From Syntrophorhabdus sp. (GTDB lineage Bacteria > Desulfobacterota > BSN033 > UBA1163), in the NCBI GenBank assembly GCA_020724025.1, contig DYHU01000011.1, forward strand, positions 1 through 27,376: a stretch of 27,376 bases of DNA. The letters are read 5' to 3'. The notes beneath the pieces were generated by a model. The model saw only the letters and a program-made list of their open reading frames with translations. It did not search any database and was not told where the DNA came from. Below are positions 15,218-22,578 of this stretch, in pieces (the stretch's first letter is position 1; every line of letters starts with the position of its first letter). Both the position numbers and the translations under genes were made by a program.

Positions 15218-15697
15218 ATGAGTGATGAGAAATCTATCTCGCGGAGAAAATTGATCGGGTATGCCTGGATTGGGGCGGCGGCTGTTGTGATCGGCGAGCT
15301 GATCGTGGGCACCTTTGCCTTCCTCTGGCCAAGAAAGAAGCAGGGCAAAGGGGAAAAGCTCTTTGTTGCAGGAAAGGTCAATGATTTCAAGGTGGGTGGG
15401 GTCATCTATTTTCGCAAGGAAAAGACCTTCATCCAGAGATTGGAAGGAGGCTTCCTGGCCTTTTCGGCTGTCTGTCCCCACCTGAATTGCATCATCAACT
15501 GGAACGAGATGCTTAAAAAATTCGAATGTCCATGCCACGGTGCCACATTTGACCGAAATGGTGAGGTGCTGGAGGGCCCTCCCCCCCGTCCTTTAGACCT
15601 TTATAAACTTCAAATCGTAGAGGAAAAACTGATGGTGGATACGACAAGCCCGATCGAGAGAAAAAAATTCGATCCCTCTCAGGTCGTTAAGGGGTAA
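15218..15697 (+). CDS. Rieske [2Fe-2S] protein of the b/c complex
   Basis: A 159-residue protein with a Tat-like N-terminus (SRRKLIGYAW, from residue 8) and one membrane helix (about 14-36) that anchors a periplasmic Rieske domain. Box I is CPHLNC (C86, H88, C91) and box II CPCHGATF (C104, C106, H107), so all four cluster ligands and both disulfide cysteines are present; GPPPRPL follows as in high-potential Rieske proteins. It takes electrons from quinol at the b subunits (13525, 14319) and passes them to a c-type cytochrome, most likely the pentahaem protein encoded next. GGAGG lies 13 bases before the ATG, a rather long spacing. Confidence 0.93.
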   Translation: MSDEKSISRRKLIGYAWIGAAAVVIGELIVGTFAFLWPRKKQGKGEKLFVAGKVNDFKVGGVIYFRKEKTFIQRLEGGFLAFSAVCPHLNCIINWNEMLKKFECPCHGATFDRNGEVLEGPPPRPLDLYKLQIVEEKLMVDTTSPIERKKFDPSQVVKG

Positions 15698-15706
15698 GAG
15701 GATACG

Positions 15707-16528
15707 ATGGAAAAGAAGATCTCCTTGGCCATGATCCTGACGGTAGCTATTGCTATCTATCTGTCCATCTACTGGTTCCTGGAACCCCGTCGTGTCCAGA
15801 AAGAGGCTGAAAAGATGAGGCTGGAGGCCGCTGGAAAGGGGAAACCCCTCTACCTGACCCACTGCGCTCGGTGCCATGGGGAGACGGGCGGTCCCCAAAA
15901 AAGGATCAGAGCGATTAACTCCAAGACCTATCTCGAAGCCATGGACGATAACCTCCTTTATAAAATCACTGAGCGTGGAATCCCCAGGACCGGGATGGTT
16001 GCCCTCGGTGATAAGGAAGGAGGGCCCCTCAATCCGGAAGAGATCAATCATTTAGTCGCCTTTATAAGAAACTGGGAAAAGACGGCCCCTGCGTTGCCAG
16101 AAGAGGCCCCTGCGAAAGAACGGCCTTTCTTTATCCAGGAGGAAGTTACTTATACCGGCTCGGAGTCCTGCATCGGATGCCATGAAAGTCTCAATAAGAA
16201 ACATATCGAAACCTGGAGAAAGTCTCCCATGGCAAAAAGAGCTTTTTCTCGAATCCAGGGAGACAAGGATAAAAGTAAATGTATCCCCTGTCATGCCACT
16301 GGATATGACCCGGAAAAGAAGACCTTTAAAGAAGAGAATGTGGGATGTGAGGCCTGTCACGGACCGGGAGAAAAGTATCAGGATATGATGATGGGAAAAG
16401 ATGCCTTAGAGGGCGGAAAAATTGCGAGGGAGAATGGCCTGAGGTCCTGCACCCGGTGCCATAAAGCCCACATCGGGAAAGAAGAACATGTGACCTTGGC
16501 AAGAAAGGGACTGCTTGCCTATCCATAA
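15707..16528 (+). CDS. Pentahaem cytochrome c: monohaem domain fused to a c554-like tetrahaem domain
   Basis: A 273-residue protein with an N-terminal membrane anchor (about residues 5-25) and five CxxCH motifs. The first (53-57) lies in a class I cytochrome c domain ending near residue 123, with GIPRTGM supplying a probable axial Met. After a Pro/Glu-rich linker (about 128-145), four more haem motifs at 155-159, 192-196, 214-218 and 248-252 form a module like cytochrome c554 (YTGSESCIGCH, GCEACHGPGE). It starts nine bases after the Rieske gene, so it probably replaces cytochrome c1/f as electron exit of the complex and extends it with a four-haem wire. Its c554-like part resembles the start of the octahaem cytochromes at 16703 and 22907. 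Confidence 0.87.
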   Translation: MEKKISLAMILTVAIAIYLSIYWFLEPRRVQKEAEKMRLEAAGKGKPLYLTHCARCHGETGGPQKRIRAINSKTYLEAMDDNLLYKITERGIPRTGMVALGDKEGGPLNPEEINHLVAFIRNWEKTAPALPEEAPAKERPFFIQEEVTYTGSESCIGCHESLNKKHIETWRKSPMAKRAFSRIQGDKDKSKCIPCHATGYDPEKKTFKEENVGCEACHGPGEKYQDMMMGKDALEGGKIARENGLRSCTRCHKAHIGKEEHVTLARKGLLAYP

Positions 16529-16590
16529 AAAATTTAAAAACCTTCTTGATTTTTTTTGCAATGCTGTGTTAATTTATGGTCAGTTAAATA

Positions 16591-16627
16591 GGGGGGAAAA
16601 CCGATCCATTCGGTCTTCCCTCTTTTT
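16591..16627 (+). terminator. Intrinsic terminator or leader hairpin upstream of octahaem cytochrome
   Basis: A run of six G begins GGGAAAACCGA, which pairs with TCGGTCTTCCC (one mismatch) around loop TCCAT, followed by TCTTTTT. It lies 62 bases after the Rieske/b operon and 75 bases before the octahaem gene start. It can terminate the upstream operon or act in the leader of the downstream gene. The same arrangement occurs 70 bases before the truncated copy at 18255, so it appears to have been duplicated together with the gene. Confidence 0.65.
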
Positions 16628-16702
16628 ATTTACAGACGGAAAGGAGGTGAAATGGGGGGGAAACCTCTATAATTTTAAGACGTTAAAGAAAGGAGAAAAA
16701 AT

Positions 16703-18040
16703 ATGTTGAAAAAATTTTTGGGATTGAAATGGCCATTGATCCTCTCCGTTTTAATCCTCATTCCAACATTGTCAATGGCTCAAGCCAAATATGTCGGTTC
16801 TGGGAAATGCGCCTCCTGCCATAAGGCCATCTACGAAACCTGGAAGGATACGCTTCACAACAAATCTCAACAGGTACTCAGCCCGGACAATGATTCCGTA
16901 GTGGTGGATTGGAAGGGCACGGTCAAGCTGAAAGCAGGAAAAATCCCTGAGGTCTCCGTAAAATTAAGTCGGGGGTCTGACAAATCCTATCAGGCCACAC
17001 TTATTGATGGGAAAGATCCATCCAGAGAAATCACCTATACCGCGGTGAGGACTTATGGAGGGTGGGGATGGAAGCAGCGCTATCAGGTGAAGATGGGCAA
17101 CCACCACTACATCCTTCCCATTCAATGGAACCAGGCTACTTCCAGATGGGTGCCTTATAATCTCCAATTCTGGTATAACGAAGATGGAGGCCTCAAACAA
17201 CCCTCTGTCGATAAATCCTTTGAGATGAGTTGTGCGGGGTGTCATAACACTGGGCTGGAATTGAAGAAGGTTGATAAAGGATACGAGGCCAGCTATACAG
17301 AACTCAACACAGGGTGTGAAAAATGTCATGGTCCTGGCTCCGAACATGTCAAGTCCCCCAGGACCAAAGGGAAAATCATCAACCCGCAGAAACTACCTTA
17401 CGAAAGAGGTCTGGAAGTTTGCGGCCAGTGCCATTCAAGAGGGGTGAGCGTCCCGGATGGGATACTCGGATTTCCCTGGAATGACAAGGATAACAAACCT
17501 TATCAATTGGGTGAACCTTTCTCCAAATATTATCAATTCAAACCAGGGGAATGGGGAGACCCTCAAGCCCATGCCAAATCCCATCACCAGCAGTGGCATG
17601 ACCTCCTGAAGAGCACACACTTCCAGGCGAAAGTAACTTGCTTTGACTGCCATAATCCCCATGGAGGGGCTGGAGGATTCCAGCTTGTCAAAGCCGATTC
17701 GAATAACACTCTCTGCCTCTCGTGCCACGGGAAAGATAAGAGATTTGCAAGCCCCGCGGCAATCCGGGAACATACCAAACATAACTATGCGCCTGAGACA
17801 AAGGGCACCAGCCGATGCTCCTCCTGCCATATGGTGAAGACAGCAGGTTCGGCAGAATCCGGGGATATTCACACCCATGATTTTAAGATCATCAAGCCCT
17901 ATCTAAGCATGGAGATGTTTAAGAAGGATCCCAAAAATGTGGTCCCCAATTCTTGCAATGGGTGTCACAAGGATCGGGCAGGTGATGAAGCAGGATTTAT
18001 AAAAGGCGTGCAAGCCTACGAATCCAAATTTGGAAAGTAA
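16703..18040 (+). CDS. Exported octahaem cytochrome c
   Basis: A 445-residue protein with a cleavable signal peptide (about residues 1-28, ending SMAQA) and eight CxxCH motifs, the first at 36-40 and the last 30 residues from the C-terminus (CNGCH). A non-haem insertion of about 140 residues between haems one and two (YGGWGWKQRYQV, QWNQATSRWVPYN) separates a c554-like first haem from a block of seven. GCEKCHGPGSEHV and CLSCHGKDK are typical of c554/doubled-CxxCH proteins. No catalytic Tyr or Lys haem motif of hydroxylamine or nitrite reductases is seen, so an electron-transfer role is more likely than an enzymatic one. A closely similar paralogue lies at 22907, and a remnant of a third copy at 18255. 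GAAAGGAG precedes the start. Confidence 0.88.
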   Translation: MLKKFLGLKWPLILSVLILIPTLSMAQAKYVGSGKCASCHKAIYETWKDTLHNKSQQVLSPDNDSVVVDWKGTVKLKAGKIPEVSVKLSRGSDKSYQATLIDGKDPSREITYTAVRTYGGWGWKQRYQVKMGNHHYILPIQWNQATSRWVPYNLQFWYNEDGGLKQPSVDKSFEMSCAGCHNTGLELKKVDKGYEASYTELNTGCEKCHGPGSEHVKSPRTKGKIINPQKLPYERGLEVCGQCHSRGVSVPDGILGFPWNDKDNKPYQLGEPFSKYYQFKPGEWGDPQAHAKSHHQQWHDLLKSTHFQAKVTCFDCHNPHGGAGGFQLVKADSNNTLCLSCHGKDKRFASPAAIREHTKHNYAPETKGTSRCSSCHMVKTAGSAESGDIHTHDFKIIKPYLSMEMFKKDPKNVVPNSCNGCHKDRAGDEAGFIKGVQAYESKFGK

Positions 18041-18147
18041 AATTACATGGGAGGGCTTCTCGCCCATTTAAAGTAAGTGAGGAGCCCTTCCCTACTTGTA
18101 ATATCTAAGGCTTCATCGATTTTTTAAACATCATTACGTAATCTATA

Positions 18148-18187
18148 GGGGGGTGGACCGATGATATCGGTTTACCCCTTTTTTCGT
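18148..18187 (+). terminator. Strong G-run hairpin with T-tract
   Basis: GGGGTGGACCGAT pairs with ATCGGTTTACCCC (13 pairs, two G-T) around a short loop and runs into TTTTTT. It follows the octahaem gene by about 110 bases and precedes the truncated cytochrome copy at 18255 by 70. Before it, GGGAGGGCTTCTC (about 18050) can pair with GAGGAGCCCTTCCC (about 18079) to make another stem without a T-tract. Confidence 0.7.
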
Positions 18188-18254
18188 TATGGGGAGGAAA
18201 AAGGCGAAGAAGATTAAAATTTTAAATTACTTTATCGAAAGGAGAAAAGATTTG

Positions 18255-18353
18255 ATGAAAAAATTAATGGGATTTAAATGGCCAATTTCTCCTTCTGTTT
18301 TAATCTTCATGAACACCTGTAAATCACCAAAAATCTTTAGAAAGGGGGACTAA
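18255..18353 (+). pseudogene. 5' remnant of an octahaem cytochrome gene (signal peptide only)
   Basis: From ATG 18255 the frame reads MKKLMGFKWPISPSVLIF and then an unrelated tail ending at TAA 18351-18353, 32 codons in all. The first 18 residues match the signal peptide of the octahaem cytochromes at 16703 (LKKFLGLKWPLILSVLI) and 22907 (KWQLFLSVLIFIPS). The ribosome site and start region (18237-18263) match 22889-22915 at 26 of 27 positions. Similarity stops at about 18310, after TTTTAATCTTCAT, and no haem motif is present. It is a truncated third copy, cut where the differing block 18359-22800 begins. Confidence 0.82.
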
Positions 18354-18358
18354 GGAAT

Positions 18359-19135
18359 ATGGAAAGTGGGATTATTTTTCTTATCGTAGTTATCGTGTTA
18401 ATTGCATTAGCTTTATCTATCAAAATTGTTAAGCAGTATCAGCGTGGGGTGGTGCTTCGTTTTGGGCAGCTGGTCAGAAATAGGAACCCGGGGTTCAATG
18501 TGATTATCCCCATTGTGGACCGTATGACTAAGGTTAGTCTTCGTATTGCCACCACGGTGCTTGAACCTCAGGAGGTGATCACCAAGGACAATGTGACCGT
18601 CAAGGTGGATGCAGTTGTGTACTATATGGTGATAGACCCGGTGAAGGCGGTAATTAATGTTGAAAATTACCGCGAAGCTACTATTCAGATTGCTTTGACT
18701 ACTATGCGGAGTGTTTTGGGACAGTCGGACCTGGATGAGTTGCTTGCCCATCGTGACCAGATTAACCTCAGACTGCGCCAGATTATCGATGAGCAAACTG
18801 AGACCCCGTGGGGGGTGAAGGTGACACTGGTAGAGGTAAAGGATGTTCTCCTCCCTGAGGGAATGCAGCGGGCTATGGCGCGGCAGGCTGAGGCAGAACG
18901 GGAAAAGCGCGGTAAGGTTATCCATGCTGAAGGTGAACGCCTGGCAGCAGAAAATCTGGCTCAAGCGGCTGAGATCCTCCAAAGACAGCCAGCAGCTTTA
19001 CAGCTACGCTATTTACAGACCCTGGTCGAGATGGCTGGCGAGAAAAATAGCACCATTATCCCCCTGCCCCTGCCATTTGATATTGTAGCCGCCATATCTA
19101 ACATATCTGACAGACTAAAGTCAGGGCAGAAATAG
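18359..19135 (+). CDS. SPFH-domain (stomatin/slipin-like) membrane protein
   Basis: A 258-residue protein with one N-terminal membrane helix (about residues 3-21) followed by the SPFH/prohibitin domain: QYQRGVVLRFGQL, NPGFNVIIPIVDRM, KDNVTVKVDAVVYYMV and the alanine/glutamate-rich MARQAEAEREKRGKVIHAEGE helix. This is the typical layout and length of bacterial stomatin homologues, which form membrane-bound oligomeric rings and are often encoded with an NfeD partner, absent here. It opens the block with a different codon style. A run of GGGGG 10 bases before the ATG may serve as ribosome site. A role as scaffold for the membrane complex encoded next is only a guess from position. Confidence 0.88.
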   Translation: MESGIIFLIVVIVLIALALSIKIVKQYQRGVVLRFGQLVRNRNPGFNVIIPIVDRMTKVSLRIATTVLEPQEVITKDNVTVKVDAVVYYMVIDPVKAVINVENYREATIQIALTTMRSVLGQSDLDELLAHRDQINLRLRQIIDEQTETPWGVKVTLVEVKDVLLPEGMQRAMARQAEAEREKRGKVIHAEGERLAAENLAQAAEILQRQPAALQLRYLQTLVEMAGEKNSTIIPLPLPFDIVAAISNISDRLKSGQK

Positions 19136-19149
19136 GGGGGTAGTTAGAA

Positions 19150-20082
19150 ATGGAACTTTTGCTAAAGCGGGCTATGTTGTTTTGGCTTCCTGGCGCTATT
19201 GCTGTTGTCGTTGCCGTGGTTACCCTTTTCGCACACCCAGCGACAGTTGGCGCTGCACCTGATGAGGAAGCTCCACTAGAATGCCTGAGATGTCACACAA
19301 GGGTATTGAAGGATCATGATAAACTTGGCTCGGGGAGTGCCGCTTGTTGGGTCTGTCATCACGGCAGAAAAATAGGAACGCTACACCTCTCTGATGGCAC
19401 CCAGCTTCCCTTGGCAGATTCCAACCCACTCTGCGGGGAGTGCCATTCAGACCGCTATGAGGCTTGGAAGAAAGGCAGACACGGAGTTCTTGGCTCGGGT
19501 AAGGGAAAGTCTGAAATTCTTGGTGCTAATAAGCCAAAGTGTGTTGGTTGCCACAGCGCACACCAACCCAAGGTAAAACTTTCAAAGGGGATTGTACCTT
19601 TGTCACCAGCTACGCCTGGGTTGGAGGGTCCCTTGGATTGCTTAAGTTGTCATACGAGGAATCTGGAAGGTCATGAAAAGCTTGGCTCAGGAAGTAAAGC
19701 CTGTTGGACTTGCCATTACAATATGGAAATGGGGGTGTTGCATTTAGCTGCGGGAGAAGAGCGGCTTAAATTGTCAGACTATCCTCAGCTTTGTGCCCAA
19801 TGTCACCAGGCTCGCTATGAGGAATGGGTTGCTGGGACTCATGGAATTCCTGCCTGGGAGGTGGGAATTGTTGATGTCCATGGTGCTCGGCGGGTAGGCT
19901 GCAGTGGTTGCCATGACCCGCACCAACCTCAGGTATCTTTTTCGAACATCACCATACCTCACCCACCAGCCCAACCTCCGGCGACCCCACCATCGTTTAG
20001 CCTATTAGCCTTGTTTGGTACTGCCTTGTTGCTTGCAATAGCTGCCGGCGTCGCCATGGTGAGGAAAGGGGAATGGCCATGA
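19150..20082 (+). CDS. Membrane-anchored octahaem cytochrome c made of two tetrahaem modules
   Basis: A 310-residue protein with a signal peptide (about 1-36), eight CxxCH motifs and a C-terminal membrane helix (about 283-302, followed by RKGEWP). Haem motifs at 45, 66, 95 and 131 are repeated at 164, 185, 215 and 251, a constant shift of 119-120 residues, and the sequences match (ECLRCHTRVLKDHDKLGSGS versus DCLSCHTRNLEGHEKLGSGS): an internal duplication. Each module resembles the single-module protein at 177. It begins a cytochrome/ferredoxin/NrfD set paralleling 177-3039. A PPAQPPATPP linker connects the haem part to the anchor. The gap from the SPFH stop is 14 bases with a G-rich ribosome site. 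Confidence 0.88.
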   Translation: MELLLKRAMLFWLPGAIAVVVAVVTLFAHPATVGAAPDEEAPLECLRCHTRVLKDHDKLGSGSAACWVCHHGRKIGTLHLSDGTQLPLADSNPLCGECHSDRYEAWKKGRHGVLGSGKGKSEILGANKPKCVGCHSAHQPKVKLSKGIVPLSPATPGLEGPLDCLSCHTRNLEGHEKLGSGSKACWTCHYNMEMGVLHLAAGEERLKLSDYPQLCAQCHQARYEEWVAGTHGIPAWEVGIVDVHGARRVGCSGCHDPHQPQVSFSNITIPHPPAQPPATPPSFSLLALFGTALLLAIAAGVAMVRKGEWP

Positions 20083-20936
20083 AGCGAATCGGGCGAAGAG
20101 AGTTCATCAAATATACGGGCAGGTCAATGACATTACTGCTCTTCGGTAAATATGTTAGTTCTCCTTTTCCGACCCCGAGCACGGAAGCGGCAAGCGTTGC
20201 GCAGGTTAAGGAAGAGCATGCTGATGGGTTGGCTACGGTAGCTGACAGTCGCAACCGGTTTGGCATGGTGATAGATGTCGGAGCCTGTATCGGTTGCCGA
20301 AGATGCATGTGGGCATGTAAGAAGGAGAACAATATCCCGGATGTCATTTCCCCAGCCTGGATAGAGGTATTTGAACTGCCCCTGGGAGAAAGTGTGGCAA
20401 GTCATCCCTCATTGCGGGAACTCAAAGAAGGAGCGACAACTTCCTATACAGAGTCTCCCAGGGAGGGCAAGTGGTATTTACCAGTGCAGTGTAACCACTG
20501 TGATAACCCTTCGTGTGTCAAAGTTTGCCCCACCGCAGCAACATATAAGGACAAAGACGGCTTGGTCTTAATGAATTATGATAAGTGTATCGGTTGTCGA
20601 ATCTGTGTCGTAGCTTGCCCCTACAGCGCCCGTCGATTCAACTGGTTAGTGGTGAAACTACCTCCCGAAGAGGTGAATTCCCTAGTGCCGGTTCGCTACT
20701 TGGGTGTTGTTGAGAAATGTACCTTCTGTGTACACCGGGCCAGGAAGGGTAAGCTGCCCCGTTGTATCGAGGTTTGCCCGGTTCGAGCCAGACACTTTGG
20801 CAATCTTAAAGACTCCAAAGGCGAGATTGGTAAAATATTGAAAACAAACCTGAGCTTCAAGCTTTTGGAGGAAGCTAATACTCACCCGAACATATGGTAC
20901 ATTACTCGGGGTAGAAAGTGGGTGAAACAATGGTAA
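20079..20936 (+). CDS. Tat-exported four-cluster ferredoxin-like subunit
   Basis: A 285-residue subunit with a twin-arginine signal (GRREFIKYTGR, from about residue 5) and sixteen cysteines in four clusters: CIGCRRC...C, CNHCDNPSC...CP, CIGCRIC...CP and CTFC...C...CP. It is the counterpart of the protein at 695 and should pass electrons between the octahaem cytochrome and the NrfD protein downstream on the periplasmic face. ATG 20079 is preferred because it forms an ATGA overlap with the preceding stop and leaves the AAAGGGGA ribosome site about 7 bases upstream; ATG 20073 is the alternative. Codon style (more TTG, GCT, GGT) matches the neighbouring genes of this block rather than the flanking operons. 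Confidence 0.88.
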   Translation: MKRIGRREFIKYTGRSMTLLLFGKYVSSPFPTPSTEAASVAQVKEEHADGLATVADSRNRFGMVIDVGACIGCRRCMWACKKENNIPDVISPAWIEVFELPLGESVASHPSLRELKEGATTSYTESPREGKWYLPVQCNHCDNPSCVKVCPTAATYKDKDGLVLMNYDKCIGCRICVVACPYSARRFNWLVVKLPPEEVNSLVPVRYLGVVEKCTFCVHRARKGKLPRCIEVCPVRARHFGNLKDSKGEIGKILKTNLSFKLLEEANTHPNIWYITRGRKWVKQW

Positions 20937-22243
20937 TGATAAGGCGACGCCCGGATAAAGTGACTCAAGATTTGCTGCGCCCGGTACTGATAACAGGAAA
21001 AGCCTTTAATTTCATAGCTGCCCTAGCATTGGTTATGTTTAGCCTCTATGTCTATCCCTTCTATCTTCAATTTGCCCATGGGCATGGATTCACTACCAGA
21101 CAATCCACACCGGTGGGAGCGGTTTGGGGGTTATATGCCGCCATTATCGTTTTTTTCATCGGTATCAGCCATGTGGGAATAGGTGTTTCCGCTGCTGCCC
21201 GTCTTCTCAAGCTTGAGTATCTCAGACCCTTAACCAGGATTGCGGAACTGCTCACTCTGTTCTGCCTGCCAGGAGCTGTTCTCATGATCACGCTGGATAT
21301 CGGTAGACCAGAAAGGTTTGTCCTGAATGTTATGAGGTATGGGCGCATACACTCACCGTTTGTCTGGTCGGCTACGGTTATCTCAGTCTATCTTTTTGCG
21401 AGCATGATATATCTCTATCTATCGATGCGCCGGGATTTTGCGGTAGCTGCAGACTTGGTGCCGAAGTGGGGGCGTCTTTATAGGTTATTGGCGTTAGGCT
21501 ATACGGACACCAAAGAAGAGAGGGAGTTACATGAACAAACCCTGTGGTGGCTGGCGCTGATTCTTATTCCCATCATGGTTTCAGTACACTCCGTTTATGG
21601 TTTTGTCTTTGGACTTCATGGTGGTAGACCAGGGTGGTTTAATCCTTTTATGGCGCCCTTTTTCGTTCTCGGAGCGATCATCAATGGCTTCGCCACGCTT
21701 ATCATAGTGGTGGCAATCATACGCAAGGTTTTTCAGTGGGAGCAATATCTCTCCCTTCAAATAATAAGAAACCTTGGTCGGTTTTTGTGTTGGATGACCG
21801 TCCTATATATCTATTTCACTATGGCGGAGTACCTCACCTATTCCTACACCCCGCCGGCCGGTGAGGCTTATGTGGTTCAAACTGTTTTAGTAGGCGAGTT
21901 CAGCCATATTTTTTGGCCAGCAATGGCTGCCCTTATGATTGGCTTTCTCATGCTCCTTTTGAATCAAACCATATTCCACCGTCAATTTACTCTCTGGATC
22001 ACTGTTGCCGGAGCTACTTTGATAAATGTAGTCTTGTTTGCCACACGGTACCTCATTGTTATACCTTCTTTACTCCGTCCTCTTCTGCCCTTTCCCAGTG
22101 GTGCCTACACGCCAACCTTGTACGAATGGGGAGCCTTCTTAGGGGTAGTTGGTTTTATCATTGGTGCTTATATTATATTTTTAAAAATCTTCCCTGCGAT
22201 AGAGCTTCCGCTCCCCGGTGAAGTGGAGGCGAGAGAATCATGA
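20930..22243 (+). CDS. NrfD-family membrane subunit (QrcD-like branch)
   Basis: A 437-residue protein with about ten transmembrane helices. Marks are VWGLYAAIIVFFIGISHVG, DIGRPERFVLNV and the C-terminal TRYLIVIPSL...YTPTLYEW, closer to the QrcD-like protein at 7089 than to the DsrP-like one at 1777. It completes a three-gene cytochrome/ferredoxin/NrfD set without a molybdopterin-family subunit and is the probable menaquinone site. ATG 20930 is chosen with GGTGA just upstream; ATG 20936 overlaps the preceding stop (TAATG) and is equally possible, and GTG 20918 is less likely. Confidence 0.85.
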   Translation: MVMIRRRPDKVTQDLLRPVLITGKAFNFIAALALVMFSLYVYPFYLQFAHGHGFTTRQSTPVGAVWGLYAAIIVFFIGISHVGIGVSAAARLLKLEYLRPLTRIAELLTLFCLPGAVLMITLDIGRPERFVLNVMRYGRIHSPFVWSATVISVYLFASMIYLYLSMRRDFAVAADLVPKWGRLYRLLALGYTDTKEERELHEQTLWWLALILIPIMVSVHSVYGFVFGLHGGRPGWFNPFMAPFFVLGAIINGFATLIIVVAIIRKVFQWEQYLSLQIIRNLGRFLCWMTVLYIYFTMAEYLTYSYTPPAGEAYVVQTVLVGEFSHIFWPAMAALMIGFLMLLLNQTIFHRQFTLWITVAGATLINVVLFATRYLIVIPSLLRPLLPFPSGAYTPTLYEWGAFLGVVGFIIGAYIIFLKIFPAIELPLPGEVEARES

Positions 22244-22506
22244 GTGGGTTAAACAAAGTCCACACTATCCAGTTGGTGACACCCTCTGAGGATGGAGAGC
22301 GGAGCCTAACTCAGGTAAAGAACCGTATGGTACTTGGGAATTCCAAAGTGTTTCCTGTACTTTTAGGGTTATGTGATGGCAAGCCTGCGGACGGCAAGTT
22401 ATCACAGAAGGCATTAAACCCCGCACCCCGTGTTAAAACACGGGGCTTTCTTTCAGGTAGATATTTTGATGCACCCCTATATCCCTGCTCTGCCCGCCCC
22501 GCTTAG
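22240..22506 (+). CDS. Small unknown ORF, C-terminus altered by a repeat insertion
   Basis: An 88-codon frame whose ATG overlaps the NrfD stop (ATGA), which favours translation. The first 59 residues (MSGLNKVHTIQLVTPSEDGE...SQKAL) are mostly polar, have no membrane segment and match no family I recognise. From 22415 the frame runs into the palindromic element 22415-22553, so the last 29 residues are element-encoded. Removing the element and one copy of TAAA would give a 66-residue protein ending NSLQRSL. It may be a small accessory protein of the membrane complex or simply an open frame. Confidence 0.4.
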   Translation: MSGLNKVHTIQLVTPSEDGERSLTQVKNRMVLGNSKVFPVLLGLCDGKPADGKLSQKALNPAPRVKTRGFLSGRYFDAPLYPCSARPA

Positions 22507-22553
22507 CGGAGTGAGGCCGGGGAAGAACAGGCCTTTACGGGGTGCGGGGTAAA
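22415..22553. mobile_element. MITE-like palindromic element A with TAAA target duplication
   Basis: Perfect 14-base inverted ends ACCCCGCACCCCGT (22418-22431) and ACGGGGTGCGGGGT (22537-22550) enclose about 105 bases with internal stems CCCCGTGT...ACACGGGG and CCCCGCTTAGCGGAG. TAAA lies directly on both sides (22415-22418 and 22550-22553), a likely 4-base target duplication with the element at 22419-22549. No transposase is encoded. Element B at 22930 has the same flanking TAAA and hairpin-rich interior. Confidence 0.65.
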
Positions 22554-22578
22554 TAGCCTACAAAGGAGTTTATAAAAG

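Noticed and set aside
16703..18040. Octahaem protein as hydroxylamine oxidoreductase or nitrite/tetrathionate reductase
   Set aside because: Haem spacing with a long insertion after the first haem and lack of a recognisable catalytic haem motif fit a c554-like electron-transfer protein better.
22426..22455. Hairpin CCCCGTGT...ACACGGGG followed by CTTTCTTT as a terminator
   Set aside because: It is an internal stem of element A, and the T-tract is interrupted; termination there is possible but not supported.
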